Source of the DNA: CAMBDR01 sp046597185
GTDB taxonomy: Bacteria > Pseudomonadota > Gammaproteobacteria > Burkholderiales > Burkholderiaceae_D
Assembly (NCBI GenBank): GCA_046597185.1
Contig: JBKJLF010000194.1
Location: 1 to 10,947 of the forward strand
Direction of reading: 5' to 3'
Length of the DNA: 10,947 nucleotides
Part shown: piece after piece, positions 1 to 7,062 of the stretch
How positions within the stretch are numbered: the first letter of the stretch is position 1
How the letters are laid out: the number at the start of each line of letters is the position of its first letter
Notes under the pieces: model-generated
What the model was told of the DNA's origin: nothing
The model's database searches: none
What the model saw: only the letters and a program-made list of their open reading frames with translations
Translations under genes and position numbers: made by a program

Positions 1-404
1 GACACTGAACGCAATTGCAACGCAATATAGGGAACCAGACTAAGCAAGGCAACAAACGCCGCCAAAGCGGCCAGGGCGGCGCTTTTACCGTAGCGGGCTG
101 ACAATAAATCAGCAATCGAGGTAATTCGTTGCGCCTGACAAACCCGAACCAATTTTCGTAAAAACGGCTGGGCAAACAGAAACACTGCAATCGGGCCAAC
201 ATACACGGCAAAATAGCTCACACCATTATCCGCCGCGCGCCCAATGCCGCCGTAATAAGTCCAACTGGTGCAATACACGGTGAGTGACAGCGCATACATG
301 AGTGGGCCGGGCTGCCAGGCGGGATGATGTTCAACCCAAAGCGCTACCCGAAAAATGAGGTAGAAATAGAAGCTGATCGCAACGCCTATCACCCACATCG
401 ACAT
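1..404 (-). CDS. SSS-domain sensor histidine kinase, CbrA-like (N-terminal part)
   Basis: About 134 residues are visible before the window edge cuts the gene; the rest lies to the left. The protein begins with a membrane segment (about residues 3-24). Two more follow, around YALSLTVYCTSWTYYGG (near residues 43-60) and SYFAVYVGPIAVFLFAQPF, and then QRITSIADLLSARYGKS leading into a fourth. This is the N-terminus of the sodium:solute symporter-like domain fused to histidine kinases such as CbrA, where it senses or transports nutrients and signals through a downstream kinase core. Start at 404 is chosen because GAGGAG sits 6 bases upstream; an in-frame ATG at 398 is less well placed. The kinase part is outside the window, so a plain symporter cannot be excluded, but the wording of the SSS domain fits the kinase-fused type better. 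It lies divergent to the radical SAM operon. Confidence 0.75.
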   Translation of the reverse strand, partial: MSMWVIGVAISFYFYLIFRVALWVEHHPAWQPGPLMYALSLTVYCTSWTYYGGIGRAADNGVSYFAVYVGPIAVFLFAQPFLRKLVRVCQAQRITSIADLLSARYGKSAALAALAAFVALLSLVPYIALQLRSV

Positions 405-422
405 ATTCGACTCCTCACCCGG

Positions 423-494
423 CTATTTGCCCGGCGGCTGTTGAGCTGCCAGGTCAAGCGAGAACCAATCCGGATCAAACGGCAAACTTTCCAT
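423..494 (-). CDS. 23-residue ORF preceding the SSS-kinase gene
   Basis: A short ORF reads MESLPFDPDWFSLDLAAQQ followed by PPGK and TAG. A strong purine run (GGGGGGAGGGAAG) lies just upstream of its ATG. It stops 18 bases before the kinase ATG, and the kinase ribosome binding site lies in that gap. In Pseudomonas, a small gene (cbrX) precedes cbrA and is translationally coupled to it; the position here is similar, but I see no sequence basis for calling it cbrX. It may be a regulatory leader ORF or a small protein. No membrane segment is evident. Confidence 0.45.
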   Translation of the reverse strand: MESLPFDPDWFSLDLAAQQPPGK

Positions 495-659
495 GCAAGC
501 TTCCCTCCCCCCACACAAGTTGAAATACTGTGCTACTCTTTAGCGCTCAATGCGATATCGAACAATGATACGCTAGAAACCCGGCAAAAGAACGGCAACC
601 ACGGAGAATATGACAACTTGTCGTTTCTGCCCAATTCGAATCTTGCGCCGTATGTTGTC

Positions 660-689
660 TTGATAAATTTTTCTCATTTTCGGTACAAT
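660..689 (+). promoter_or_regulatory. sigma70-type promoter of the radical SAM operon
   Basis: TTGATA at 660-665 and TACAAT at 684-689 each match five of six consensus bases and are 18 bases apart. The expected transcription start is near 696, giving a short leader before the mini-ORF at 724. On the opposite strand a much weaker pair (TTGAGC, complement of 545-550, and TATTTC, complement of 522-527, 17 apart) could serve the divergent kinase. Confidence 0.55.
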
Positions 690-723
690 CTACATACATT
701 TTAACGAATGCCCCGGAGACGCG

Positions 724-756
724 ATGAACACAACAGCGAAATGGCCGCTTTCATGA
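724..756 (+). CDS. 10-residue leader peptide coupled to the radical SAM gene
   Basis: The ORF MNTTAKWPLS has a GGAG (714-717) at proper distance, the best ribosome binding site in this stretch. Its TGA overlaps the ATG at 753 as ATGA, the same junction type used further down the operon. It therefore probably delivers ribosomes to the radical SAM start. The peptide has no run of one amino acid that would mark a classical attenuator. Alternatively it is chance and the radical SAM protein begins at 708. Confidence 0.4.
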   Translation: MNTTAKWPLS

Positions 757-2228
757 CCGATCAACTTATTCGCAACACTAGCAGCTTATGTTCCACCTGC
801 AAGCGTAGCGTGGAAGCGAGCCTGTGGCGCAGCGATGGCCGCATCATCATGCGCAAACGCTGTTCGCAACATGGCTCGGAGCAAGTCGAAATTTCATCCA
901 ATGCCGCCTGGTATGACGAAATGATGGCCCAAACCCCGATGTTGACCGCGCCAGCCAACCCGAAACCTGTGCAACAAGGTTGTCCGTTTGACTGCGGCCC
1001 CTGCACCCAACATGAGCAACAGGTCTTGCTGCCGATTGTGCCGATCACCTCGGCTTGCAACCTTGATTGCCCGATTTGCTATACCCATAACCGCAACAGC
1101 GATGCTTACCATATGGATGAAGCGCAATTGCGCGCCATCCTTGGCCACATCCGCCAGGCCGACCCAAATCAGCGCATGATTAACCTGACCGGTGGCGAAC
1201 CGACGCAGCACCCGCAATTTGAGCGCTTGATCGAATTATGTCACGAGCAAGGCATCCACCGCATCACCATTTCCACCCATGGTTTGCGCTTTATCAAGGA
1301 AGAAGCCTTATTGGCGCGGCTGGCGCAATTACAGGCGCGCATTATTTTGTCATTTGATTCGTTTGACAGCGAGACCAATCAAGACATGCTGGGCGGCAAT
1401 TTCTTGCAAGGCAAGATGCGGGTGCTGGCTTTGCTGGAAAAATACCAGATCGATACCACGCTGCTACCCGTTCTGGCGCGCGGTAGCAACGACCATGAGG
1501 TGGCGGCGTTTGTCAAACTGGCGCTGGAAAAAGATTTTATTCGCAGTGTGGAATTGCATACCATGACTTTTACTGGCCAGGGTGGCTCGCGCTTTGACCG
1601 CCGCGCGCGCTATGGCACTTACGACGTACTGGCCGATCTGGAAGCGCAAAGCGAGGGCTTGTTGCGCATCAGCGACTTCATTCCCTCGCCTTCCGCTCAT
1701 CCGATGTGTTATTTGATTACCTATTTACTCAGGCTGGATGATGGGCGCTGGCTACCTTTTCCGCGCTTCATGCAACGCTTTGACTTGCGTGGTTTGATGC
1801 AAGGCAGCCTGTATCTGGAACCCACGCCCGAAGTCGAGCAGGGTTTGCAAGATGTGATTACGCGTTTATGGAGTGGTGAATTTGTCTGTGACGAATGTGA
1901 GCTGGTGCTTGCCAGCCTGAAAAACCTGCTGCAACGCATGTTCGCGCCTGGCCTCACGCACGAGCAACGCATGCGCGTGGGTGAGCAAAGTTCCAAGGCG
2001 GTGTATGTGCATTCGCATATGGATGAAGAAACTTTTGACACCGACCGCATTCGCCAATGCTGTGTTGGCATTCGCGAAGCGGATGGCAGTAATATACCGT
2101 CCTGCGCTTACAATATTTTGTATCGCAATCGCGATACCCGATTTAAAATCATGCCGGATGCGCCGCTGGCAACGCTAGGCAGCGGTAAGCATCCCGTTTC
2201 AACTTTGATGATGAAGGTTTTGCCATGA
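753..2228 (+). CDS. radical SAM enzyme of the Tes/MJ0619-like family
   Basis: 491 residues from this start. An N-terminal metal-binding segment carries C13-x2-C16 and C37-x2-H40. A second cluster, C77-x3-C81-x2-C84 (GCPFDCGPC), follows. The radical SAM site is C102-x3-C106-x2-C109 (SACNLDCPIC), with the GGEP-type SAM motif in NLTGGEPTQHPQF. Further cysteines lie near FVCDEC and in the C-terminal stretch RIRQCCVGIREADGSNIPSC. This arrangement is that of the family containing archaeal tetraether lipid synthase, which couples lipid tails by radical C-C bond formation; relatives are annotated as methyltransferases. Bacterial members are mostly uncharacterised, so the substrate here is unknown. 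Start 753 is preferred because it is coupled to the leader ORF and places the first cysteine pair as usual for the family. ATG 708 (15 residues longer) and 741 are in frame but lack a ribosome binding site. The stop overlaps the aminotransferase start. Confidence 0.88.
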   Translation: MTDQLIRNTSSLCSTCKRSVEASLWRSDGRIIMRKRCSQHGSEQVEISSNAAWYDEMMAQTPMLTAPANPKPVQQGCPFDCGPCTQHEQQVLLPIVPITSACNLDCPICYTHNRNSDAYHMDEAQLRAILGHIRQADPNQRMINLTGGEPTQHPQFERLIELCHEQGIHRITISTHGLRFIKEEALLARLAQLQARIILSFDSFDSETNQDMLGGNFLQGKMRVLALLEKYQIDTTLLPVLARGSNDHEVAAFVKLALEKDFIRSVELHTMTFTGQGGSRFDRRARYGTYDVLADLEAQSEGLLRISDFIPSPSAHPMCYLITYLLRLDDGRWLPFPRFMQRFDLRGLMQGSLYLEPTPEVEQGLQDVITRLWSGEFVCDECELVLASLKNLLQRMFAPGLTHEQRMRVGEQSSKAVYVHSHMDEETFDTDRIRQCCVGIREADGSNIPSCAYNILYRNRDTRFKIMPDAPLATLGSGKHPVSTLMMKVLP

Positions 2229-3421
2229 ATTCACCCGACACCCGGTTTGCCCTGGCCTCGCGCTTGGCCCATATCGAACCCTTCCATGTGATGGAAATCG
2301 GCAAGATGGCGGCTGAACTGCAGCAGCAGGGACGCGATATTATTTTCATGAATATCGGAGAACCGGATTTCACCGCCGCGCCAGCCGTGGTGCAAGCGGC
2401 CAGCAGCATTATGACGCAAGGGCAGATGCAATACACGGCGGCGACCGGGATTGCGCCTTTGCGCGCGGCCATTTCGGAGCATTATCGACAAATCTACGGT
2501 TTGGATATTGCGCCGGAGCGGATTGTGGTGACGGCGGGAGCCTCGGCGGCCTTGTTGCTCATTTGCGCCGCGCTGGTGGAACCCGGGGCGGAAGTATTGA
2601 TGGCCGACCCATGCTACCCCTGCAACCGCCATTTTGTCGCCGCCTTCGAGGGCCGCGCCACCATGGTTGCGAGTGGGCCGACTGAGCGATTCCAACTGAG
2701 CGACGCCATGGTGCGCACGCATTGGGGCGAGGCGACTGCAGGCGTGTTGCTGGCGTCACCCTCCAACCCAACTGGCACCTCGATTCTGCCTGCAGAACTG
2801 GGCAAGATTGTGCAAACGGTGCGGGACAAAGGCGGATTTACCATCGTCGATGAAATCTATCAGGGTTTGAGTTATGATGCGCCGCCGTTTTCTGCCTTGT
2901 CGCTGGGTGAGGATGTAATCGTCATCAATAGCTTTTCCAAATATTTCAGCATGACGGGCTGGCGGCTGGGTTGGTTGGTGATGCCGCCTTGCCTGATCGG
3001 CGAAGTTGAAAAACTGGCGCAAAACTTTTTCATCTGCCCTTCTGCCATTGCCCAATATGCCGCCCTGGCCTGCTTTACGCCTGAATCGCTGGCCATTTTT
3101 GAGCAGCGCAAAGCGGAATTCAAACGCCGCCGCGATTATTTTGTGCCAGCCCTGCGAGAGCTGGGTTTTTCGGTGCCAGTGATGCCCGATGGCGCGTTTT
3201 ATGTGTATGCCGATTGCAGCGCTCTGCTGTATCCGGGCGTGGCAGACGCCGATCAACTGGCCAAGGCAATTTTGTATGAAGCCGGAGTGGCGGTGGTGCC
3301 GGGGCTGGATTTTGGGCCGCATACCGAGAAACATTACATTCGCATGTCCTACGCCACCTCGCTGGAAAACTTGCAGCAGGCGGTAGCACGGATGCGTACT
3401 TTCTTCGCCAGCAAAGCATGA
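2225..3421 (+). CDS. pyridoxal phosphate-dependent aminotransferase, class I/II
   Basis: 398 residues, the usual length for fold-type I aminotransferases of the aspartate-aminotransferase superfamily. Recognisable parts are the N-terminal FMNIGEPDFTAAP segment, the cofactor-loop region VVTAGASAALLL, SPSNPTGTSI, the PLP-contacting DEIYQGLSYD, the Schiff-base lysine K239 in SFSKYFSMTGWRLGW, and a C-terminal arginine in HYIRMSYA likely to hold the substrate carboxylate. It would move an amino group between an amino acid and a keto acid or aldehyde; the substrate cannot be read from sequence. Its ATG overlaps the radical SAM stop, and its own stop overlaps the next small gene, so it is expected to be made together with them. 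The location suggests a role in that pathway rather than general amino-acid metabolism; this is inference. Predicted cytoplasmic. Confidence 0.9.
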   Translation: MNSPDTRFALASRLAHIEPFHVMEIGKMAAELQQQGRDIIFMNIGEPDFTAAPAVVQAASSIMTQGQMQYTAATGIAPLRAAISEHYRQIYGLDIAPERIVVTAGASAALLLICAALVEPGAEVLMADPCYPCNRHFVAAFEGRATMVASGPTERFQLSDAMVRTHWGEATAGVLLASPSNPTGTSILPAELGKIVQTVRDKGGFTIVDEIYQGLSYDAPPFSALSLGEDVIVINSFSKYFSMTGWRLGWLVMPPCLIGEVEKLAQNFFICPSAIAQYAALACFTPESLAIFEQRKAEFKRRRDYFVPALRELGFSVPVMPDGAFYVYADCSALLYPGVADADQLAKAILYEAGVAVVPGLDFGPHTEKHYIRMSYATSLENLQQAVARMRTFFASKA

Positions 3422-3582
3422 ATACCGACCAAGCCGAAATTTTGCAAGCGCTGGATTTGCCGCCAGCGGCGCAGGCGCTGTTTCTGGCGCATATTGAGTC
3501 GTTTTGCCAGCAACACGGCGGTGCGACGCGCTATGCCGATTTACTCGCGCTGGTTGATGCATATCAGCCGCCCAAGGCCTAA
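3418..3582 (+). CDS. 54-residue protein of unknown function
   Basis: A small protein beginning MNTDQAEILQALDLPP and ending AYQPPKA. Its ATG overlaps the aminotransferase TGA (ATGA), and it ends 4 bases before the next gene, so it fills the gap between two operon members exactly. It looks mostly helical and soluble, with one cysteine and no membrane segment or signal peptide. I do not recognise a family. It lacks the DSL motif expected of a carrier protein. The tight fit and coupling argue that it is real; its role may be as an accessory or scaffold subunit of the pathway. Confidence 0.65.
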   Translation: MNTDQAEILQALDLPPAAQALFLAHIESFCQQHGGATRYADLLALVDAYQPPKA

Positions 3583-3586
3583 AACC

Positions 3587-4261
3587 ATGCGCTATAACGG
3601 CTTACAACTGGTGATACGGCTGGCCGTAGCCAAGCTGGCCCGGCCTGAATTACAGCGCTGGCAAGACGCGCTGATTTTGGGCGCGTTGCGTGAAGATGTG
3701 CTCTACCTTGCGCCACGCCATAAAATTTGGGAGCACTGGTCGTTCAGCCACTTTTCCGGGCGCTATTTGCCGGGTGGCTTTATCCCGTTTTTTACGCCCT
3801 CTGCCGCGACCAAGGCGCAACGCTATTTTGATGTTGCGCTTGGCCACTGGCAACAGCAGCAAGCGGCCAAAGCCTTTGTGGAATTGGGCAAAGCCTCGCA
3901 TCTGTTAATCGACATGGCTTGCCCGGTGCATGTGCATCGGGTGCCGCACTGGAGCGATGGTTATGAATGGTATATTGAAGCGCATTATGAGCGCTTGCTG
4001 GCGCAGGGTCTGGAGATCTCGGTGCCCACGCACTATGCCACGCCCAGGGCCACGGTAGCGGGTATGGCCGCCTTCACGCGCCAATTTGCGCCCGACCGCA
4101 CGCACCACCACTGGGGCCGCTGGCTGAAAAACCGGGGCTGGCGGCAGACGCACAACCAGGCCGAGATAGCGCAGCAGGTGGCGCAAATTATTCCGGTAGC
4201 GGCGGGGCATTTGGCGGCAATGTATCTGCAATTTTTACAAGCGGCGAAGGTGGGGCCATGA
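3587..4261 (+). CDS. zinc-dependent phospholipase C-like protein
   Basis: 224 residues. It resembles the zinc-dependent phospholipase C / S1-P1 nuclease fold. Histidines lie in HKIWEHWSFSHFSGRY (H45, H50, H55), and the core metal pattern is H105-x3-D109-x5-H115 in ASHLLIDMACPVHVHRV, the spacing seen in Bacillus cereus phospholipase C (H118, D122, H128). E127 follows, but the family's HxxxE histidine position appears to be serine here (S123), with H121 nearby. Secreted members have signal peptides; none is seen here, so this one probably acts in the cytoplasm or at the inner face of the membrane. Hydrolysis of a phosphoester, perhaps on a lipid head group, is the likely reaction but is not proven. 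Start 3587 has AAGG about 9 bases upstream; the TTG at 3494 would extend into the previous gene. The stop overlaps the next start. Confidence 0.72.
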   Translation: MRYNGLQLVIRLAVAKLARPELQRWQDALILGALREDVLYLAPRHKIWEHWSFSHFSGRYLPGGFIPFFTPSAATKAQRYFDVALGHWQQQQAAKAFVELGKASHLLIDMACPVHVHRVPHWSDGYEWYIEAHYERLLAQGLEISVPTHYATPRATVAGMAAFTRQFAPDRTHHHWGRWLKNRGWRQTHNQAEIAQQVAQIIPVAAGHLAAMYLQFLQAAKVGP

Positions 4262-5268
4262 AGCTAAGCGCAGCGCAAATTTTCATCAGAATCATTCTGC
4301 CTGGCGTGATTTTTGCCGTCACCATTTTCATGTGCTGGCATTTTTTCAACAGCTTTAGCGGTGGCAGTTTGCGCCAGGTGCTGGCGCATGTTGGCACGCT
4401 CTCCGGCTGCACCTGGTTGCTGCTGGCTGTGTTGACCAGCGTATTTTATTTGCTCGATTGGGTACGCTATGGCAGTGTGCTGCGGGTATTGGGTTTCAAG
4501 CTCACGCCACAAAATGGCTTGCGCCTGACCAGTGTCAGTTATTTTGTCACCAACCTGACGCCCACCGCCGAATTACACGCGCCCGCCATGGTGTATATGC
4601 TGGGGCAGATGGGCGTACCCGCACCGCAGGCGCTGGCGGCCACGCTGACCAAGAGCATTTACATGACCCTGTGGATTTGTCTGGTTTCTTATCTGGCGCT
4701 GTTTTTTGATCGCAGTATTGCGCTGCCTGCGGCCTTGCAGCACAGCTTGCCTTATTTGGCCTTGCCATTGTTGGGCATCAGCTTGCTGCTGGCGTGGATT
4801 GCTTTCTTCCCCAAGCCTTTGGTGAATTGGAGCCAGCCGCATTTGGCGCGCTTGAAGCCGACTTCCTTGCGCTACAAGGTGCTGGCGGGTTTGGTGCATA
4901 GCGCCAGTTCGATTGCGCAAATTGGGCGCTCGGGTAAATTTGCGCATGCGTTATGCCATATTGCGTCGCTGGTGTTTTTGCTGGTGTATGTGTTGATAGG
5001 CTGGCTACTGGCCGGGCAGCTTGGGTTTGAACTCTCGTTTTGGCATGCGCTGACCATTTTTTCTACCAGCCTGATGATCGCGTATCTGGCCCCGGTGCCG
5101 GGGGCGATTGGGGTGACGGAGATTGCGACCAGTTATATGCTGGACCCGCACTTGACGGCGGCGGGGATGGCCGTGAGTTTGGGGTTGCGGGTGTTGTGTT
5201 GGTATGGGATATCATTGCCGGGGGCGTTGGTGTTGGTGCGAAGTTTAGGTCGGAAAACGCACTACTAA
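4258..5268 (+). CDS. LPG-synthase-TM / flippase-like membrane protein
   Basis: 336 residues with about eight hydrophobic segments, starting with one near residues 9-27. Signatures of the lysylphosphatidylglycerol synthase transmembrane family (flippase-like, YbhN/AglD type) are SYFVTNLTPTAELHAPA near residue 95 and the C-terminal YLAPVPGAIGVTE. The aminoacyl-transferase domain of full-length MprF is absent, as in stand-alone members. Such proteins sit in the inner membrane and are thought to move lipids or lipid-linked products between leaflets. Its start overlaps the phospholipase-like stop, and it is the last gene of the operon, a natural place for the step that exports the product. No clear terminator follows. 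Which lipid it handles is unknown. Confidence 0.82.
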   Translation: MKLSAAQIFIRIILPGVIFAVTIFMCWHFFNSFSGGSLRQVLAHVGTLSGCTWLLLAVLTSVFYLLDWVRYGSVLRVLGFKLTPQNGLRLTSVSYFVTNLTPTAELHAPAMVYMLGQMGVPAPQALAATLTKSIYMTLWICLVSYLALFFDRSIALPAALQHSLPYLALPLLGISLLLAWIAFFPKPLVNWSQPHLARLKPTSLRYKVLAGLVHSASSIAQIGRSGKFAHALCHIASLVFLLVYVLIGWLLAGQLGFELSFWHALTIFSTSLMIAYLAPVPGAIGVTEIATSYMLDPHLTAAGMAVSLGLRVLCWYGISLPGALVLVRSLGRKTHY

Positions 5269-5475
5269 GCTTGCCATGTAATAAAAAAGTAAGTCCTAAT
5301 ATTTATTATCTTCCGGGAAGCTCGGCGATTGTTTACACGATCGACGATGGGGCAGCCTTACGATCACGAGATTGATGTATGTTTTGTGTGTGGCTGTCCT
5401 ACAGCGCTCTGAACAGCATCGGAAAGCCGTGTGCGGGAGTTGGGGTTAGCCATGTCGCCTCGCGCGAAACTTACA
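5269..5475. other. intergenic gap between convergent operons; possible group II intron scrap
   Basis: About 200 bases between the ends of two convergent operons. I see no convincing gene and no strong intrinsic terminator; the short dyad CTTCCGGGAAG at 5311-5321 lacks a T-run. Near 5420-5438 the string GGAAAGCCGTGTGCGGGAG resembles the hairpin that usually precedes the reverse-transcriptase ORF of bacterial group II introns, but the pairing half is missing and no reverse transcriptase is present. It may be a remnant or chance. Confidence 0.25.
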
Positions 5476-7062
5476 TCACGGTTGCCGGTTCCGCTGTGGT
5501 TGGAAGTAAATTACTTGAGTTGCATCAGCAATGATTTGTGGCCGATGGGCCGCTTGGATGACGGTCATTCCGAGTTGCCGAATATTGCACAGTACCTGTG
5601 CCTCCAAGGCTTGATCCAAGTTTGCTGTGCCTTCATCCATTAATAAGAGACCCGGCCTTTTATACAGTGCGCGGGCGATGACGATGCGCTGGATTTGGCC
5701 GGCCGACATGCCCGCGCCCAATTCCATCACACGCGTTTCAAAACGCATCGGCAAGGATTCAATATCGTCCAACACGCACGCCAGCCGCGCCGCCTCACGC
5801 ACTGCAAGGTCGTCGATTTCTTCTGCGCCGAACGCAATGTTTTCACGAATGCTTGCCGAAAAAAGCTGATCGTTTTGCATCACCACACCAATGTTTGCTA
5901 ACCACGAAGGGCGTGCAATATCTGCCAAGCGCTTGTCGCCGACATAAATCTCACCTTGTTGCTGCGGAAAAAGCTGCAATAAAACTTTCAAAAAACTGGT
6001 TTTTCCTGAGCCTGAAGGGCCGCACAATACGATGCGCTCACCTGGTGCAACTTTGAAGGAAATGTTTTCAAATGCTGCTTGTGCATTGCCGGGGTAACGC
6101 ATGCCTGATTGTTTGATTTCGATTGGCAAATTTGCCCCCAATGCCATGTCGGCATCACTGGCAGGCTCTTGGCTGCTACGTACAATATCGCTCAAGCGAT
6201 CCAATTGCACACTCAAGATGCGCGCCTTAAAAAATGTTTCCGTCAAACTTAAACAACTCGCCACCAGCAAGCGCTTATAGGCAAAAAATGCAAACATCAT
6301 GCCAAGACTGAGCGTGCCGCTAATCACCAATTGCGCGCCGATAACGAGCGCGACGACGTTCTCAAGCGTCATCAAACTATCGCGAGCGAGTGCAAAATTG
6401 GCTTTGGCCGCATTGACTTTGAAATCGCTCTGCATCGCATCGGCCATCAGAACATAATGGAGTAAGGCAATATCACCTTGCGGCACAAGGCGGTCAATAA
6501 TGATTTGTGAAAAGTAGGGAATTACCAGCACCAGGGCTTGCGAAAGCACGGCGAGCATGGCAAGTGCGATGAAATTGCCCATATATTGCCGCATACGTAA
6601 CGACAAGTCAGATACGCGCATGACGGCGCGCTCGTCTCCGGGCGCAAAATCGGCGCTGGGTGTCATCTCAATCGCAATCCCGCTCAAATGCCGCCCGACT
6701 GCATGCAAGGGTAGCACGATCTCACCAAGATCAGGGTCATGCAGATAGCAACGCCCACGCTTGACTGCCTTCAGTACGACGAAATGGGACAAATCCCAGT
6801 GCAAAATGGCGGGTGCGCGCAGGCGATATAGTGTTTCCGGCTCGACTTGCACCACCCGGCCTTCCAATTGCATCAAGCCAGCGATGCGCAGTAATTCATT
6901 AAGCGCCATACCACGGGTAGAAGCTTGGCTGCGCTCGCGTAAGGTGTTCAGATCAATAGCCCGGCCATGATAGCCCAACACCATCGCGATGCAAGCCAAA
7001 CCGCATTCAGCATTGACGCTTTGATAGATCACTGGCAGACGTTTTTTTGGGAAAAAAATCAT
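5476..7062 (-). CDS. C39-peptidase ABC exporter with deleted membrane domain
   Basis: 528 residues; peptidase-containing ABC transporters of this type are usually about 700. The C39 leader peptidase is complete, with Cys20 (AECGLACIAMVLGYHG), His93 (LSHFVVLKA) and Asp109 (LHDPDLG). It should cut precursors after a double-glycine leader. The membrane domain begins normally (IPYFSQIIIDRLVPQGDIALL) but near residue 200-210 jumps straight to the region before the fifth helix (SDFKVNAAKANF, LENVVALVIGAQLV). About 150-170 residues holding the middle helices are therefore missing in frame. The nucleotide-binding domain is intact: Walker A GPSGSGKT at 348-355, signature GMSAGQ at 451-456 (variant of LSGGQ), Walker B LLLMDE at 472-477 and His506. 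Transport is unlikely as it stands, although the peptidase might still fold. It overlaps the upstream adaptor gene by ATGA. Confidence 0.85.
   Translation of the reverse strand: MIFFPKKRLPVIYQSVNAECGLACIAMVLGYHGRAIDLNTLRERSQASTRGMALNELLRIAGLMQLEGRVVQVEPETLYRLRAPAILHWDLSHFVVLKAVKRGRCYLHDPDLGEIVLPLHAVGRHLSGIAIEMTPSADFAPGDERAVMRVSDLSLRMRQYMGNFIALAMLAVLSQALVLVIPYFSQIIIDRLVPQGDIALLHYVLMADAMQSDFKVNAAKANFALARDSLMTLENVVALVIGAQLVISGTLSLGMMFAFFAYKRLLVASCLSLTETFFKARILSVQLDRLSDIVRSSQEPASDADMALGANLPIEIKQSGMRYPGNAQAAFENISFKVAPGERIVLCGPSGSGKTSFLKVLLQLFPQQQGEIYVGDKRLADIARPSWLANIGVVMQNDQLFSASIRENIAFGAEEIDDLAVREAARLACVLDDIESLPMRFETRVMELGAGMSAGQIQRIVIARALYKRPGLLLMDEGTANLDQALEAQVLCNIRQLGMTVIQAAHRPQIIADATQVIYFQPQRNRQP

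Noticed and set aside
610..663. 17-codon ORF with GGAG upstream and a C-x2-C pair
   Set aside because: The spacing to its start is very short and it lies upstream of the predicted transcription start, overlapping the -35 box.
324..704. 126-residue plus-strand ORF
   Set aside because: It runs antisense through the SSS-kinase start and the divergent promoter region, has no ribosome binding site and looks like no protein family.
2756..3562. 268-residue minus-strand ORF
   Set aside because: Antisense to the well-supported aminotransferase; histidine/arginine-rich composition typical of a shadow frame.
3494..3586. TTG-initiated extension of the PLC-like protein
   Set aside because: It overlaps the coupled 54-residue gene; ATG 3587 has a ribosome binding site and suits the fold.
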